Of a stretch of 64,000 bases of DNA, positions 15,765-24,733 are shown in pieces. The notes below the pieces were generated by a model. The model was not told the origin of the DNA. It ran no database searches and saw only the letters and a list, made by a program, of their open reading frames with translations. Made by a program: the position numbers and the translations under genes. Each line of letters starts with the position of its first letter. Position 1 is the stretch's first letter. Source of the stretch: Prevotella sp. (GTDB lineage: Bacteria > Bacteroidota > Bacteroidia > Bacteroidales > Bacteroidaceae); the NCBI GenBank assembly GCA_016287755.1, contig JAEEWT010000002.1:62001-126000 (forward strand), read 5' to 3'.

Positions 15765-17669
15765 ATGAAGAAAACAATACTCCTTGTTATTTGCGGCATA
15801 TACGCCCTGGTAACGCAAGCACAAACAATGGACACCACTGCCTACAACTTGAATTTGGAGGAAGTGGTGGTTACAGGAACACGACGTGCTGAAAATGTTC
15901 GTTTTCTGCCTATGACTGTTTCGATTATCAGCAGACAGAAGTTAACGCAACAGCATCAGACCAATGTGCTGCCCACCGTGATGCAGCAGGTGCCTGGCGT
16001 GTTCGTCACCTCACGCTCCATGATGGGTTATGGTGTCTCTACCGGAGCAGCCGGCGGCATTAACATGCGCGGCATTACAGGCGGTGCCGGTCAGCTGATG
16101 GTACTCATCGACGGTCATCCGCAGTATCAAGGCATCTACGGGCACCCCATCAGCGACAGCTATCAGACCATGATGGCCGAGCGTGTGGAAGTGCTTAGAG
16201 GACCGGCATCAGTGCTCTACGGCAGCAATGCCATGGGTGGAGTCATCAACATCGTTACCCGTCGTCCAGCATGGAACAAAAGTGTTGTTACCCAACTCAC
16301 GGCAGGCGCCGGCAGCTATGGAACGGTACAGTCGGAACTATCGAACCAGGTGCGCAGCGGGAACTTCTCTTCAACCATTGCTGGTCAGTATAACCGTACC
16401 GACAACCACAGGCCGCGCATGGGATTCGAGCAGTATGGCGGCTATATGCAGTTAGGTTACGACTTCAACTACAACTGGAACGCCTACGTCAATGCCAACC
16501 TGACACGCTCTAATGCCAGCTATCCCGGCTCAACCGATAAGCCGATGTATAATGCCGACCAGTGGATTACCCGTGGTGTGGTGTCAGCAGGCATCGAGAA
16601 CCATTACAGGAGAACCAACGGAGCCCTGAACATTTACTCGAACTTCGGGCGACACAAGATAGACGACGGTACCACTGATCCTTCCAAGCCTACAGCACGC
16701 TATTTCCGCTCGAAAGACGCGCTGACAGGTATCTCATGGTATCAGAGCTATAGAATTTTTTATGAAACGCAAGGATACATCACCGCAGGTTTCGACTACC
16801 AGCATATCTACGGCAATGCCTACTATACGTCGAAAGAGACTGGCGAGGTGATGGATACACCGAACAAGCAAAGCGGTAAGTCGTACCGTAACGAGGTGGC
16901 TGGCTATGTTGACTACCGGCAGGATCTGGCTTCGTGGCTTACCCTTGATGCGGGCATCCGACTGGACCACCACTCCATCACGGGAACGGAATGGGTGCCG
17001 CAGGCTGGCATCGTTGTACGACCCATCAACTGGGGTGAGGCGAAGGTCATGGTGAGCAAGGGCTTCCGAAACCCCACCATGCGCGAGATGTACCTCTATC
17101 CTCCGTCGAACACCGAGCTGGAACCTGAACGTATATGGAACTACGAGCTGTCGTGGCATCATCGTATAAGAGGCATTTCCTACGGCATCAACGCCTATTA
17201 CATCAAGGGCGACAATATGATTCAGACCATTCCGGTTGATGGTAAACCGCGCAATGTGAATACAGGCGAGATAGAGAACTACGGTGTGGAGATGGAGCTG
17301 CGATACCCCTTTTCCCGATATGTCAGCGCAGTGTTCAACGCTTCCTACCTGCACATGAAGAACAAGGTGGTGGGTGCTCCCGAGACGATGACCTTCGAGG
17401 GAATAGAATACCGTAATCATAAGTGGTTCGCCAATATCGGTCTGCAGACCATCGGCGGTCTCTACACAGTCGTGGGCGACGCAGCGAAGAAGGAATCCTT
17501 CCAACTGCTCAGTGCATCAGTCACTTATCCCGCCACGAAGAGCCTCAGTCTGTGGGCTCGTGGTGAGAACCTGCTGGCGCAGAAGTACGAAATCAACCTT
17601 GGCTATCCCATGCCACGAGCCACCTTCATGGCTGGTATCAGCTTGAAACTTGAAAATAATAAGAAATAG
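15765..17669 (+). CDS. TonB-dependent outer-membrane receptor
   Basis: 634 residues. A signal peptide (MKKTILLVICGIYALVTQAQ) is followed by a TonB-box-like stretch (LEEVVVTGTRR, about 30-40), the plug domain (about 45-160, with GQLMVLIDGHPQY and the highly conserved AERVEVLRGPASVLYGSNAMGGVINIVTRR), and a 22-strand-type barrel ending in aromatic residues. The plug is of the BtuB/FecA kind, without the N-terminal carboxypeptidase-like domain of SusC proteins. The next gene, 27 bp downstream, encodes an ECF S-component-like protein, which points to uptake of a vitamin or metal compound; the actual substrate is not evident. Confidence 0.94.
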   Translation: MKKTILLVICGIYALVTQAQTMDTTAYNLNLEEVVVTGTRRAENVRFLPMTVSIISRQKLTQQHQTNVLPTVMQQVPGVFVTSRSMMGYGVSTGAAGGINMRGITGGAGQLMVLIDGHPQYQGIYGHPISDSYQTMMAERVEVLRGPASVLYGSNAMGGVINIVTRRPAWNKSVVTQLTAGAGSYGTVQSELSNQVRSGNFSSTIAGQYNRTDNHRPRMGFEQYGGYMQLGYDFNYNWNAYVNANLTRSNASYPGSTDKPMYNADQWITRGVVSAGIENHYRRTNGALNIYSNFGRHKIDDGTTDPSKPTARYFRSKDALTGISWYQSYRIFYETQGYITAGFDYQHIYGNAYYTSKETGEVMDTPNKQSGKSYRNEVAGYVDYRQDLASWLTLDAGIRLDHHSITGTEWVPQAGIVVRPINWGEAKVMVSKGFRNPTMREMYLYPPSNTELEPERIWNYELSWHHRIRGISYGINAYYIKGDNMIQTIPVDGKPRNVNTGEIENYGVEMELRYPFSRYVSAVFNASYLHMKNKVVGAPETMTFEGIEYRNHKWFANIGLQTIGGLYTVVGDAAKKESFQLLSASVTYPATKSLSLWARGENLLAQKYEINLGYPMPRATFMAGISLKLENNKK

Positions 17670-17696
17670 CGATCATTCATAGAAAATCAAACGAAT

Positions 17697-18197
17697 ATGG
17701 AAACAAATGTAAAGCTTTATGCATTGAATTATGACGAGGTGAAGACCTATCTGTGGGCAGCGCTTTTCGTGGTCTGCAACCTGGTATTACCTCAAGTTTT
17801 CCACCTCATCCCTCAGGGCGGAATTATCTTCGCTCCCCTATCGTTCGTCATCCTTGCCGGAGCCTATAAGTTCGGTTGGAAGACCGGCTTGTTGGCTGCT
17901 GTGGCCTCACCGCTGGTGAATCATCTGCTGACCGGTCAGCCCGCTTGGGGTGTCCTGGAGGTGATGACATTGAAACTGGTGGTTTTGGCACTTGTGGCAG
18001 GACTGGCTGCACAGTATTTCCGTAAGGTGAGCATACCCATTCTCGTTGGCGTTGTTCTTGTTTGCCTGCTCATTGGGGCTCTTGGAGAACTGATTCTCAC
18101 GGGCGGTATTGCTGCCACCATTGCCGATGTTACCATTGGATGGCCGGGCCTGCTGCTGCAGGTGATTGGAACCTGGCTGATTATTAAATGGGCTTGA
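17697..18197 (+). CDS. Small multi-pass membrane protein, ECF-transporter S-component-like
   Basis: 166 residues, almost entirely hydrophobic, with five or six membrane helices. Short conserved-looking turns (HLIPQGGIIFAPLSFVILAGAYKFGWKTGLLAAVASPLVNHLLTG is one helix-turn-helix run, about 37-80) resemble substrate-specific S components. It follows the TonB receptor by 27 bp and is probably cotranscribed, so receptor and inner-membrane importer would serve the same substrate. No EcfA or EcfT gene is nearby; a shared energising module elsewhere would be needed. Family call is by appearance only. Confidence 0.65.
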   Translation: METNVKLYALNYDEVKTYLWAALFVVCNLVLPQVFHLIPQGGIIFAPLSFVILAGAYKFGWKTGLLAAVASPLVNHLLTGQPAWGVLEVMTLKLVVLALVAGLAAQYFRKVSIPILVGVVLVCLLIGALGELILTGGIAATIADVTIGWPGLLLQVIGTWLIIKWA

Positions 18198-18210
18198 ATG
18201 AAAAGCCTAT

Positions 18211-18247
18211 AAAAAATCCCCCTTGAGGTCAAGATCTCAAGGGGGAT
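18211..18247 (-). terminator. Terminator of tmRNA
   Basis: A perfect 12-bp stem: ATCCCCCTTGAG (18216-18227) with CTCAAGGGGGAT (18236-18247). On the minus strand it is followed by a run of six T. Confidence 0.92.
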
Positions 18248-18257
18248 AATATTAAAG

Positions 18258-18653
18258 TGGAGCTGGAGGGAGTCGAACCCTCGTCCGAACAAGGAAACCA
18301 TACGCTTTCTACACGCTTATCTTAGACTTCGGTTTTCGTGCTGCAGCAAGACCTAAGCCACCAACTACAGCCTTAGCTCCTAAATTTCACCCCTGCATCG
18401 GAGCCTGCAGAGGCTATTTCCGATTTAGCCTGCGCCGCTGGATCTTTGGATTCGGAACAACATCCTCGGAGCGACGTCTCGTTTCGCTACCTAGTAGCGA
18501 AATTGAGCCTTAATCTACTGTACTTCGATTAGGCAGCGAGAGCATACTCATTGTTGCCAATTAATTTTTTGAGAACTCAGATTATGGAGGGAACCCTCAA
18601 GCCTCCGCGTGCTTACGTACCATCTCATCTCGCCGTCAAATCCAGTCAACCCC
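18258..18653 (-). ncRNA. ssrA: Transfer-messenger RNA (tmRNA)
   Basis: Rescues stalled ribosomes and tags the nascent protein for proteolysis. The 5' end GGGGUUGACUGGAUUUGACGG pairs through GGGGUUG with CAGCUCC at the 3' end to form the tRNA-like acceptor stem. The 3' part has a normal T arm (GAGGG, loop UUCGACU, CCCUC). CCA is not encoded and must be added. The tag frame at 18529-18558 reads GNNEYALAA followed by UAA; with the alanine carried by tmRNA the tag is AGNNEYALAA. A TATATTTG box 24 bp upstream of the mature 5' end suggests a short leader removed by RNase P. Confidence 0.97.
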
Positions 18654-18676
18654 AAGATGATTTTCGTTTGAGCGTG

Positions 18677-18684
18677 CAAATATA
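18677..18684 (-). promoter_or_regulatory. -7 box of tmRNA
   Basis: On the minus strand it reads TATATTTG, ending 23 bp before the mature tmRNA 5' end. Confidence 0.6.
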
Positions 18685-18728
18685 CATACTTTTTCTGATA
18701 CAATCACCATTATTCTCAAAAAAATATG

Positions 18729-18736
18729 TAATTTTG
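18729..18736 (+). promoter_or_regulatory. -7 box of the exopolysaccharide locus
   Basis: TAATTTTG matches TAnnTTTG and lies 47 bp before the start of the first locus gene. It is the only clear promoter until 26824, which suggests one long transcript. Confidence 0.6.
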
Positions 18737-18783
18737 TGCCCGATTTCTATAATAACAAGGTGGAATTTACGTTTTAACTGATA

Positions 18784-19602
18784 ATGAAGACCATGATGAA
18801 ACTAAGAATAAACCAGTTGATAGCACCAGTATGTGCCATCATCCTGTTTACCGCTTGTTCTACACCCAAGAACATAGCCCTTTTCCCCGAAGTAAGTAAC
18901 GGTACATCTATTGCCATTGCCGAAAGTAATGGTATCGTGTTGAAACCCAACGACAAGTTGTCAATTATTGTCAACACCAAGTCGGCTGAGCTCAACAACG
19001 CCCTGAACATGCCTGTATCGTCACAGATAATCGGTTACAACGAGATACAGTCAACCAACCAGAGTCGTGCCACATCGGGATACACCATTGATTCCGACGG
19101 TAACATCGACTTCCCCCTCATCGGCGCTGTCAAGGCGGCAGGCTTTACACGATCAGAGCTGGCTAGTCATCTGAAGAACGTGCTTCAGGAAAAGAGTGTG
19201 GCCAGAGATGCAGTCGTCACAGTAGAATTCCTGAACGTGGGATTCTCCGTATTGGGCGAAGTGGAAGAACCTGGGTTCTATCCCTTTGAGAACGACAAGA
19301 CCACACTGCTGCAAGCACTCGGCAAAGCTGGTGACATGACCATCTACGGAAACAGAAGTAACGTGAAGGTTGTGAGAATGAATGGCGGTCAGCAGGAGGT
19401 ATTCGTGATTGATATGCTCAACACGAAGAAGCTCATGCAGTCGCCTGCCTACATCCTCCAGCAAAACGACGTGGTATATGTGGAGCCGAACAACTACCGC
19501 AAGCGCCAAAGCACCGCCAATGCCAGCGAGGTGACTACCGCATCGTTCTGGCTGTCAGCCCTGTCGGTACTGGCCACCTTCGCCATGCTCGTATTCAAGT
19601 AA
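18784..19602 (+). CDS. Polysaccharide export outer-membrane lipoprotein (Wza-like)
   Basis: 272 residues. A lipobox ends LFTAC (Cys25). The periplasmic part has a polysaccharide-export (poly_export) domain (about 45-165: LKPNDKLSIIVNTKS, then YTIDSDGNIDFPLIGAVKAAGFTRSELASHL), followed by a SLBB-type domain (about 168-240: FSVLGEVEEPGFYPFENDKTTLLQALGKAGDMTIYGNRSNVKVVR), and a C-terminal hydrophobic helix (SFWLSALSVLATFAMLVFK). It would form the outer-membrane exit channel for the polymer made by the genes downstream. First gene of the locus; the Wzz-like gene follows after 35 bp. Confidence 0.95.
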   Translation: MKTMMKLRINQLIAPVCAIILFTACSTPKNIALFPEVSNGTSIAIAESNGIVLKPNDKLSIIVNTKSAELNNALNMPVSSQIIGYNEIQSTNQSRATSGYTIDSDGNIDFPLIGAVKAAGFTRSELASHLKNVLQEKSVARDAVVTVEFLNVGFSVLGEVEEPGFYPFENDKTTLLQALGKAGDMTIYGNRSNVKVVRMNGGQQEVFVIDMLNTKKLMQSPAYILQQNDVVYVEPNNYRKRQSTANASEVTTASFWLSALSVLATFAMLVFK

Positions 19603-19637
19603 TATCGTTTCATCCAGAAAGAATAAAAGACAACAAT

Positions 19638-21182
19638 ATGACGGTTAGCAATTTCATCAAAACCTGTTTTTCCAAATGGAAATGGTTCGCCCTCTCATTG
19701 GCAGCAACCATGCTGTTGGCCATTGCGTATCTTGTAGTCACCCCTCCAAAATATACCAAGAAAGCACAAGTACTCGTTAAGGAAGAAAGTGGTATGGGTG
19801 CCCTGATGGGGCAGATTGGAGGATTGGCTGAGCTGGGAGGAATCATGGGCTTAGGGGCATCATCGAATGTGTATAACGAGATGTATGCCATGCAGTCGCC
19901 CTGGCTGCTGCTGACGGTAGTGGACCAGCTCGGCCTGGATATGAGCTACACCATCAAGGGTATCCGCAACAAGGAACTCTATGGCGAGGATCTTCCCATC
20001 AATGTATCGATCAAGAACCTGACTGATGAGGATGATGTCAGCATGAAGATCGACCTGAAGAAGAACGGCGACTTGAAAGTCTATAAACTGAAAAAGAACA
20101 AGGACAAGTATAAGGGTGAGTTGACAGGACGAGTGAACCAAACCCTGAAGAGTGCGGTTGGCGATCTTGAGATTACTTCTACCGATGCTCTCGGTAAGAT
20201 GGAAAAAGACGAGGTGACCATCGAGGTATGCCGTACGGAACCCATGGCCATCGTGGAAGGGCTCAGGAAAAAGATGCTAACCGTGGCAGTCAGTAACCGC
20301 GAGGCTTCCATCATCGACATTAACTGCAAGGATGTTTCCAAGGAGCGTGCCGTTGACATCATCAATGCTGTGATTGCTGAATACCGCAAGGAGAGCATTG
20401 AGGACAAGGATGCTCAGATTGCTGTTTCTGAGCGTTATGTTGTTGAACGACTGGCTTCGCTGGAAAACGAGTTGAGGACACTCGACCAGCGGGTGGCCGA
20501 CTATAAGAGTAAGACTATGATGCCCGACCTTGAGGTAATGGCCAAGGTATATGCCGAGAGTGCCAAGGACATCTCGGAAGCGCATCTGGAACTAAGTAAC
20601 CAGCTCTATGTGGCACAAGCCATTAGGGACTACCTGCGCGATGAGTCGAAGAAAGACGAGTTGCTACCTGTACTCCTCGTTGCTGATAACCAAGGACTGG
20701 CAGATCAGGTGAGCGAATACAACGCCCTGCAGCTGCAGCGCAACAAGATCATTGCCAGCTCCAGCAAGGAGAGTCCGCTGGTGAAGGATATTGACAAGCA
20801 GCTGTCAGCCATGCATGATGCCGTACTGGCCTCAGCCAACAATGCCATCAAACAGTTACAGATTCAGCTCAAGAGCGTGAAGGCAAAGGAGAACGAGGGT
20901 AAGCAACTGATTGCCTCCGCTCCTAAGAAAGCTATTGGCGGTCTTACCGATGAGCGCGACTGGAAGGTGCTGAACGAGGTGTATGTGTTCCTGCTGCAGA
21001 AGCGCGAGGAGGCACAGATGTCGAAAGCCCTGAAGACAGATATCCGTCTGCTCACCCCGCCACTCGGTGTGAAGAAGCAGAGTTCGCCCAACAAGATCAG
21101 CGTGCTGTTCTGTTCATTCATCCTGGGACTTTTCATCCCGGCATTCCTCATCATCTTTCGTGCATCCATCAAGAAGAAATAA
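19638..21182 (+). CDS. Wzz-like chain-length determinant/co-polymerase
   Basis: 514 residues with membrane helices at both ends (about 16-36 and 490-508) flanking a large periplasmic domain. The N-terminal helix is followed by PPKYTKKAQVLVKEESG, typical of Wzz proteins. Residues about 255-420 form long coiled coils. There is no tyrosine-kinase domain at the C-terminus, which ends in a short lysine tail. It should set polymer length together with the polymerase that starts immediately after its stop codon. Located between the Wza-like and polymerase genes. Confidence 0.93.
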   Translation: MTVSNFIKTCFSKWKWFALSLAATMLLAIAYLVVTPPKYTKKAQVLVKEESGMGALMGQIGGLAELGGIMGLGASSNVYNEMYAMQSPWLLLTVVDQLGLDMSYTIKGIRNKELYGEDLPINVSIKNLTDEDDVSMKIDLKKNGDLKVYKLKKNKDKYKGELTGRVNQTLKSAVGDLEITSTDALGKMEKDEVTIEVCRTEPMAIVEGLRKKMLTVAVSNREASIIDINCKDVSKERAVDIINAVIAEYRKESIEDKDAQIAVSERYVVERLASLENELRTLDQRVADYKSKTMMPDLEVMAKVYAESAKDISEAHLELSNQLYVAQAIRDYLRDESKKDELLPVLLVADNQGLADQVSEYNALQLQRNKIIASSSKESPLVKDIDKQLSAMHDAVLASANNAIKQLQIQLKSVKAKENEGKQLIASAPKKAIGGLTDERDWKVLNEVYVFLLQKREEAQMSKALKTDIRLLTPPLGVKKQSSPNKISVLFCSFILGLFIPAFLIIFRASIKKK

Positions 21183-22445
21183 GTGGATAGTATCAGTCAG
21201 TTGTCCATAGTGTTGATACTTCTTCTGGAAGTAACAGCATTGACGTATATAGAGTATAAGTCATGGCATACTATATATACTCCTCTTTGTGCACTGATGC
21301 TTCCGTATGTGGTCGTTCTGCTGATCACGATTGCCATTGCAGGGAATTTCGGGTTTACCACCTTCAACTACAACAGTATCTGGATATGGATTCTGGGCTT
21401 ACCGCTTTTCGCCTTGCCCAGCTATGCCTTCGCGGCGGTGATGAGACACTACGGACTGCCTACAAAGATTCCGTACAAGGATGACGACAAGCCTTTGCCA
21501 ACGGTATTGATTGTCATTGCTGTGGCTGTATCCCTGCTGTTGCTTTACCGACTGTACAGTACGCTGTCGGTCAAGACGCTCCTCTTTGGAACAGATGACT
21601 TTGCCGACCAGTTCAGCGGTCATGGCTTCTGGGCGCACCTGAGGACGCTACTCATCCCTATCCTTATCATTGCCATGTTTCAGGTCAAGAAGAAACAGTA
21701 CTGGCTGTGGTTACTTATCCTGCTCATGTTGGTCATCCAGTTTGTCAATATGGTCAAGGGTACCATCATCATTCCTATCATGGCGGCCATCCTCTTCAGA
21801 CTCTATGCTGGAAGGATGCATCTGAACCTCACGCTGATCCTCTCAGTACTGATTGGCGGATTAGCGGTGTTCTTCCTGATATACATGGTGATTCCCATCA
21901 TGGGTAATGGTGGCGGAGTGGATATGGACTTGGTGGAGTTTGTGACCAAGCACTTCGTACATTATTTCACCAGTGGTACGTTTGGCTGGAGCTTTGACTT
22001 GGATCAGGGAGTGCCCGACAAAAACGGATTCTCGTATATCATAGCTCCGTTTGTGAATATTTACAGTACTTTGGCTGGTCAGGAAGTGATCCTGCCCGTT
22101 AACCACTTCTACTGGAACGTTGGCGATACAGTGACCACCTTTACCAATGTGCGCACCTTCTTTGGTACGCTCTACATCTACAGTGATTTCCTGCAGTTCA
22201 TCACCTATACGCTGATTCTGAGCACATTCATCTACACATGGAAGGTGTTGGCCATGCTGAAACAGAGCATCTACCTCTACGTCATCCTGTTCTACTACTG
22301 CGGTCTGCTGGCCATGGGGTGGTTCGAGTTCTATTTCTTCCATTTGGACACCATCGAGATCCCACTGATTACCTTATTCTATATGTGGGCTTCGAAATGG
22401 TCGTTCTCACCAGAGGTAAAAGGAAAGGAGGTGACGATTGGCTAA
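21183..22445 (+). CDS. Oligosaccharide repeat-unit polymerase (Wzy-like)
   Basis: 420 residues with about ten to twelve membrane helices and a large periplasmic loop (about 245-310), the usual plan of Wzy/O-antigen polymerases. The start is a GTG placed directly after the preceding TAA with no gap. Wzy proteins share little sequence, so the call rests on topology and on position between Wzz-like and flippase genes. Ends with an eight-base overlap into the next gene. Confidence 0.8.
   Translation: MDSISQLSIVLILLLEVTALTYIEYKSWHTIYTPLCALMLPYVVVLLITIAIAGNFGFTTFNYNSIWIWILGLPLFALPSYAFAAVMRHYGLPTKIPYKDDDKPLPTVLIVIAVAVSLLLLYRLYSTLSVKTLLFGTDDFADQFSGHGFWAHLRTLLIPILIIAMFQVKKKQYWLWLLILLMLVIQFVNMVKGTIIIPIMAAILFRLYAGRMHLNLTLILSVLIGGLAVFFLIYMVIPIMGNGGGVDMDLVEFVTKHFVHYFTSGTFGWSFDLDQGVPDKNGFSYIIAPFVNIYSTLAGQEVILPVNHFYWNVGDTVTTFTNVRTFFGTLYIYSDFLQFITYTLILSTFIYTWKVLAMLKQSIYLYVILFYYCGLLAMGWFEFYFFHLDTIEIPLITLFYMWASKWSFSPEVKGKEVTIG
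22425..22440 (+). promoter_or_regulatory. Strong Shine-Dalgarno with TTG start for the flippase gene
   Basis: AAAGGAGGTGA ends four bases before the TTG at 22438. Such a perfect Shine-Dalgarno is unusual in Bacteroidetes. It lies inside the end of the polymerase gene and fixes TTG as the start; the frame has no ATG near its beginning. Confidence 0.75.
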
Positions 22446-23871
22446 TATCAAGCAGAACCTTGCCTATAGTGCCATCCTCACCCTCAGCACCTATCTTGTT
22501 CCACTCATCGTATTCCCTTATATCAGTAGGGTTCTGGGCGTGGAAGGAATAGGTCAGATTGATACCGTTGACAATATCATCGACTACTGTATCCTGTTCT
22601 CCATGATGGGATTGACCACCGTGGGCATTCGAGAGATTGCCAAGAACAAGGACAATCCGCAGGTGTTAGGACAGACGTTCACGGATCTCTTTGTGCTCAA
22701 CCTCTACTCCACCCTCTTCATTGCCATCGTGTTCGGAATTGTCGTTTGGACATCTCCCAAGCTGAGCAACTATGGGGTATTGATTCCCATTGGTGCGGCC
22801 AAGCTCATTGCGAACCTCTTCTGGATAGAGTGGCTTTATACGGGTTTGGAGGAGTTCAAGTATATCACGCTACGCTCGGTGATACTCCGTACGGCTTTTA
22901 TCATTGCTGTGTTCATCTTTGTCAACGACCAGCACGACACCACCGTGTATTATCTGCTGTTTGCGGGTATTACGATTGGTAACGCCATCTGTAACTGGAC
23001 CTACAAACGCACGTTCTTGCACTGGGATATCCGTAAGGCGAACATCAAGCATTATATTACCCCGTTCTTTGTTCTGGGGTTGTTTGCCATGCTGTCTGCC
23101 ATCTATACCAAGCTGTCATTGCCTGTACTGAGCTTCCTGACCGACGATCAGGAGGCAGGTAACTACGCAACGGCTACCAGGGTGTATCAGGTGATCATTG
23201 CCCTTGTGAGCACGCTTACGGCTGTAATGATTCCCCGTATGAGCGTGTTGATGAAAGAGAACAGGTTCGACAAGGTGCGCGAGTACTCACTGATGTCATT
23301 CAAGCTCCTGTTCATCTTCTCTTTCCCCATCATCTGCTTCATGGAGATCTTCGCACCCGATATCATCCGTTTGTTTGCAGGAACAGGGTTTGAAGGGGCC
23401 ATCCTACCCATGCGCATTATCATGCCCCAACTCATCATCATCGGGGCTGAGAAGATTATCGTACTCCAGTTGCTCATCCCGCTTAGAAAGGATAGGACCA
23501 TTGTCATGGCAGGCTTAATCGGTGTCTTCAACTGGTGTATCTTTACTGCCTTGCTGGTGCCCACCTATCATAATATAGGTACGAGTATTGTTTGGGTGAT
23601 TGCGGAGCTGACCGTTCTGCTGATTGCCAATCGAGAGACGCAACGCTCTCTGAACATCCACTTCCCAGTGAAGCTGTTCCTGCTGTCGTGCCTCTATGCC
23701 ATTCCCTATCTGTTGTTGGGATGGGGCATCTATTACGTCACAGAGGATCCGATCATACGGATTATTCTGTCGATGGTACTGTTTATAGGCTATGCCACAC
23801 TATTGGAATTCAAGGTTTATAAGACGGGCATCCTGCAACCTGTTGTTAACATCATCAAGAGAGTAACATGA
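22438..23871 (+). CDS. Polysaccharide flippase (Wzx-like, MOP superfamily)
   Basis: 477 residues, about fourteen membrane helices, with the N-terminal motif typical of these flippases (YLVPLIVFPYISRVLGVEGIGQIDTVDNIIDY). It would flip undecaprenyl-linked repeat units to the periplasm. It starts at TTG behind a strong Shine-Dalgarno, overlapping the polymerase gene by eight bases, and its stop overlaps the next start (ATGA). Tight packing implies coupled translation. Confidence 0.93.
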   Translation: MANIKQNLAYSAILTLSTYLVPLIVFPYISRVLGVEGIGQIDTVDNIIDYCILFSMMGLTTVGIREIAKNKDNPQVLGQTFTDLFVLNLYSTLFIAIVFGIVVWTSPKLSNYGVLIPIGAAKLIANLFWIEWLYTGLEEFKYITLRSVILRTAFIIAVFIFVNDQHDTTVYYLLFAGITIGNAICNWTYKRTFLHWDIRKANIKHYITPFFVLGLFAMLSAIYTKLSLPVLSFLTDDQEAGNYATATRVYQVIIALVSTLTAVMIPRMSVLMKENRFDKVREYSLMSFKLLFIFSFPIICFMEIFAPDIIRLFAGTGFEGAILPMRIIMPQLIIIGAEKIIVLQLLIPLRKDRTIVMAGLIGVFNWCIFTALLVPTYHNIGTSIVWVIAELTVLLIANRETQRSLNIHFPVKLFLLSCLYAIPYLLLGWGIYYVTEDPIIRIILSMVLFIGYATLLEFKVYKTGILQPVVNIIKRVT

Positions 23872-24713
23872 GCTACGCCATAGGAATAGTAACCTACCAA
23901 CCCGACAAGCAACGTCTTCAGGAGAACATCTTGTCGGCACTCACCAACCAAGAGGCTGGTCATGTGTTTATTGTTGACAATCACTCATCAAATCTCTCTG
24001 ATATCCAACAACTTGTTGCTGATTATCCTCGCACTGTACTTGTCGAGAATGACGACAACAAAGGCATTGCCCATGCACTGAATCAGATTGCCGAATGTGC
24101 GGAGAAACAGGGTTATGAGTGGTTCGTGACATTGGATCAGGATTCGGTGATGCCCAAGCGCTCCATGGATGAATACGAGCAATATACCCAAGATGATGAC
24201 ATAGGTATTATCTGTCCCAGTGTCGTAGATCGAAACATGGGGGCGGAATACAATCCTTCCCATCAGGAAACGGATGTGATCCATCAATGTATCACGGCAG
24301 GTAATCTTGTTCGGTTAGAGGCGTGGAAGAAGGCAGGAGGGTTCAGTGAGGAACTGTTTATCGATGGGGTTGACTTCGATTTCTGTCTGAAGATTGAGAA
24401 GGCTGGGTATAAGATTCTGCGTGTGAATCGCATCCAACTTTTGCAAGAGGTTGGTCATGGGAAGAAGATTCCCCTACCCTTCCATCATCAGATGTCGGTA
24501 CTCCATCATTCCCCCACTCGTCTCTACTACATTGCCCGAAACTACCTGTATATCGGCCAAAAGCACCACCAGCGATGGCATTGGGCTGTCGAGGTGGCCA
24601 AGCGTATGTTTATCGTTCTGTGCTTCGAGAAGAACCGATGGAAGAAGCTCCGCTATATGCTCATCGGTATCCGACACAGCATGAAGGGGATACTCGGAAA
24701 ATGTCCCCTATAA
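23868..24713 (+). CDS. Glycosyltransferase family 2, rhamnosyltransferase-like
   Basis: 281 residues with a GT-A fold. The N-terminal YAIGIVTYQPDKQRLQENI, the nucleotide-binding VENDDNKGIAHALNQ (about 62-76), and the metal-binding LDQDSVMP (about 88-95) match the WbbL/RfbF rhamnosyltransferase group. A C-terminal region with paired His residues (FHHQMSVLHHSPTRLYYIARN) also matches this group. It adds a sugar to the lipid-linked repeat unit at the cytoplasmic face. Overlaps the flippase stop by four bases. Confidence 0.92.
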   Translation: MSYAIGIVTYQPDKQRLQENILSALTNQEAGHVFIVDNHSSNLSDIQQLVADYPRTVLVENDDNKGIAHALNQIAECAEKQGYEWFVTLDQDSVMPKRSMDEYEQYTQDDDIGIICPSVVDRNMGAEYNPSHQETDVIHQCITAGNLVRLEAWKKAGGFSEELFIDGVDFDFCLKIEKAGYKILRVNRIQLLQEVGHGKKIPLPFHHQMSVLHHSPTRLYYIARNYLYIGQKHHQRWHWAVEVAKRMFIVLCFEKNRWKKLRYMLIGIRHSMKGILGKCPL

Positions 24714-24733
24714 CTCACTCTAAATCATTGCCT

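Noticed and set aside
16734..17504. 256-codon minus-strand open frame
   Set aside because: Antisense shadow of the TonB receptor barrel, with no recognisable protein features.
24701..24733. ATG 24701 as start of the second glycosyltransferase
   Set aside because: Not excluded, but it adds eleven residues before the first GT-A strand and overlaps the previous gene. ATG 24734 is preferred.
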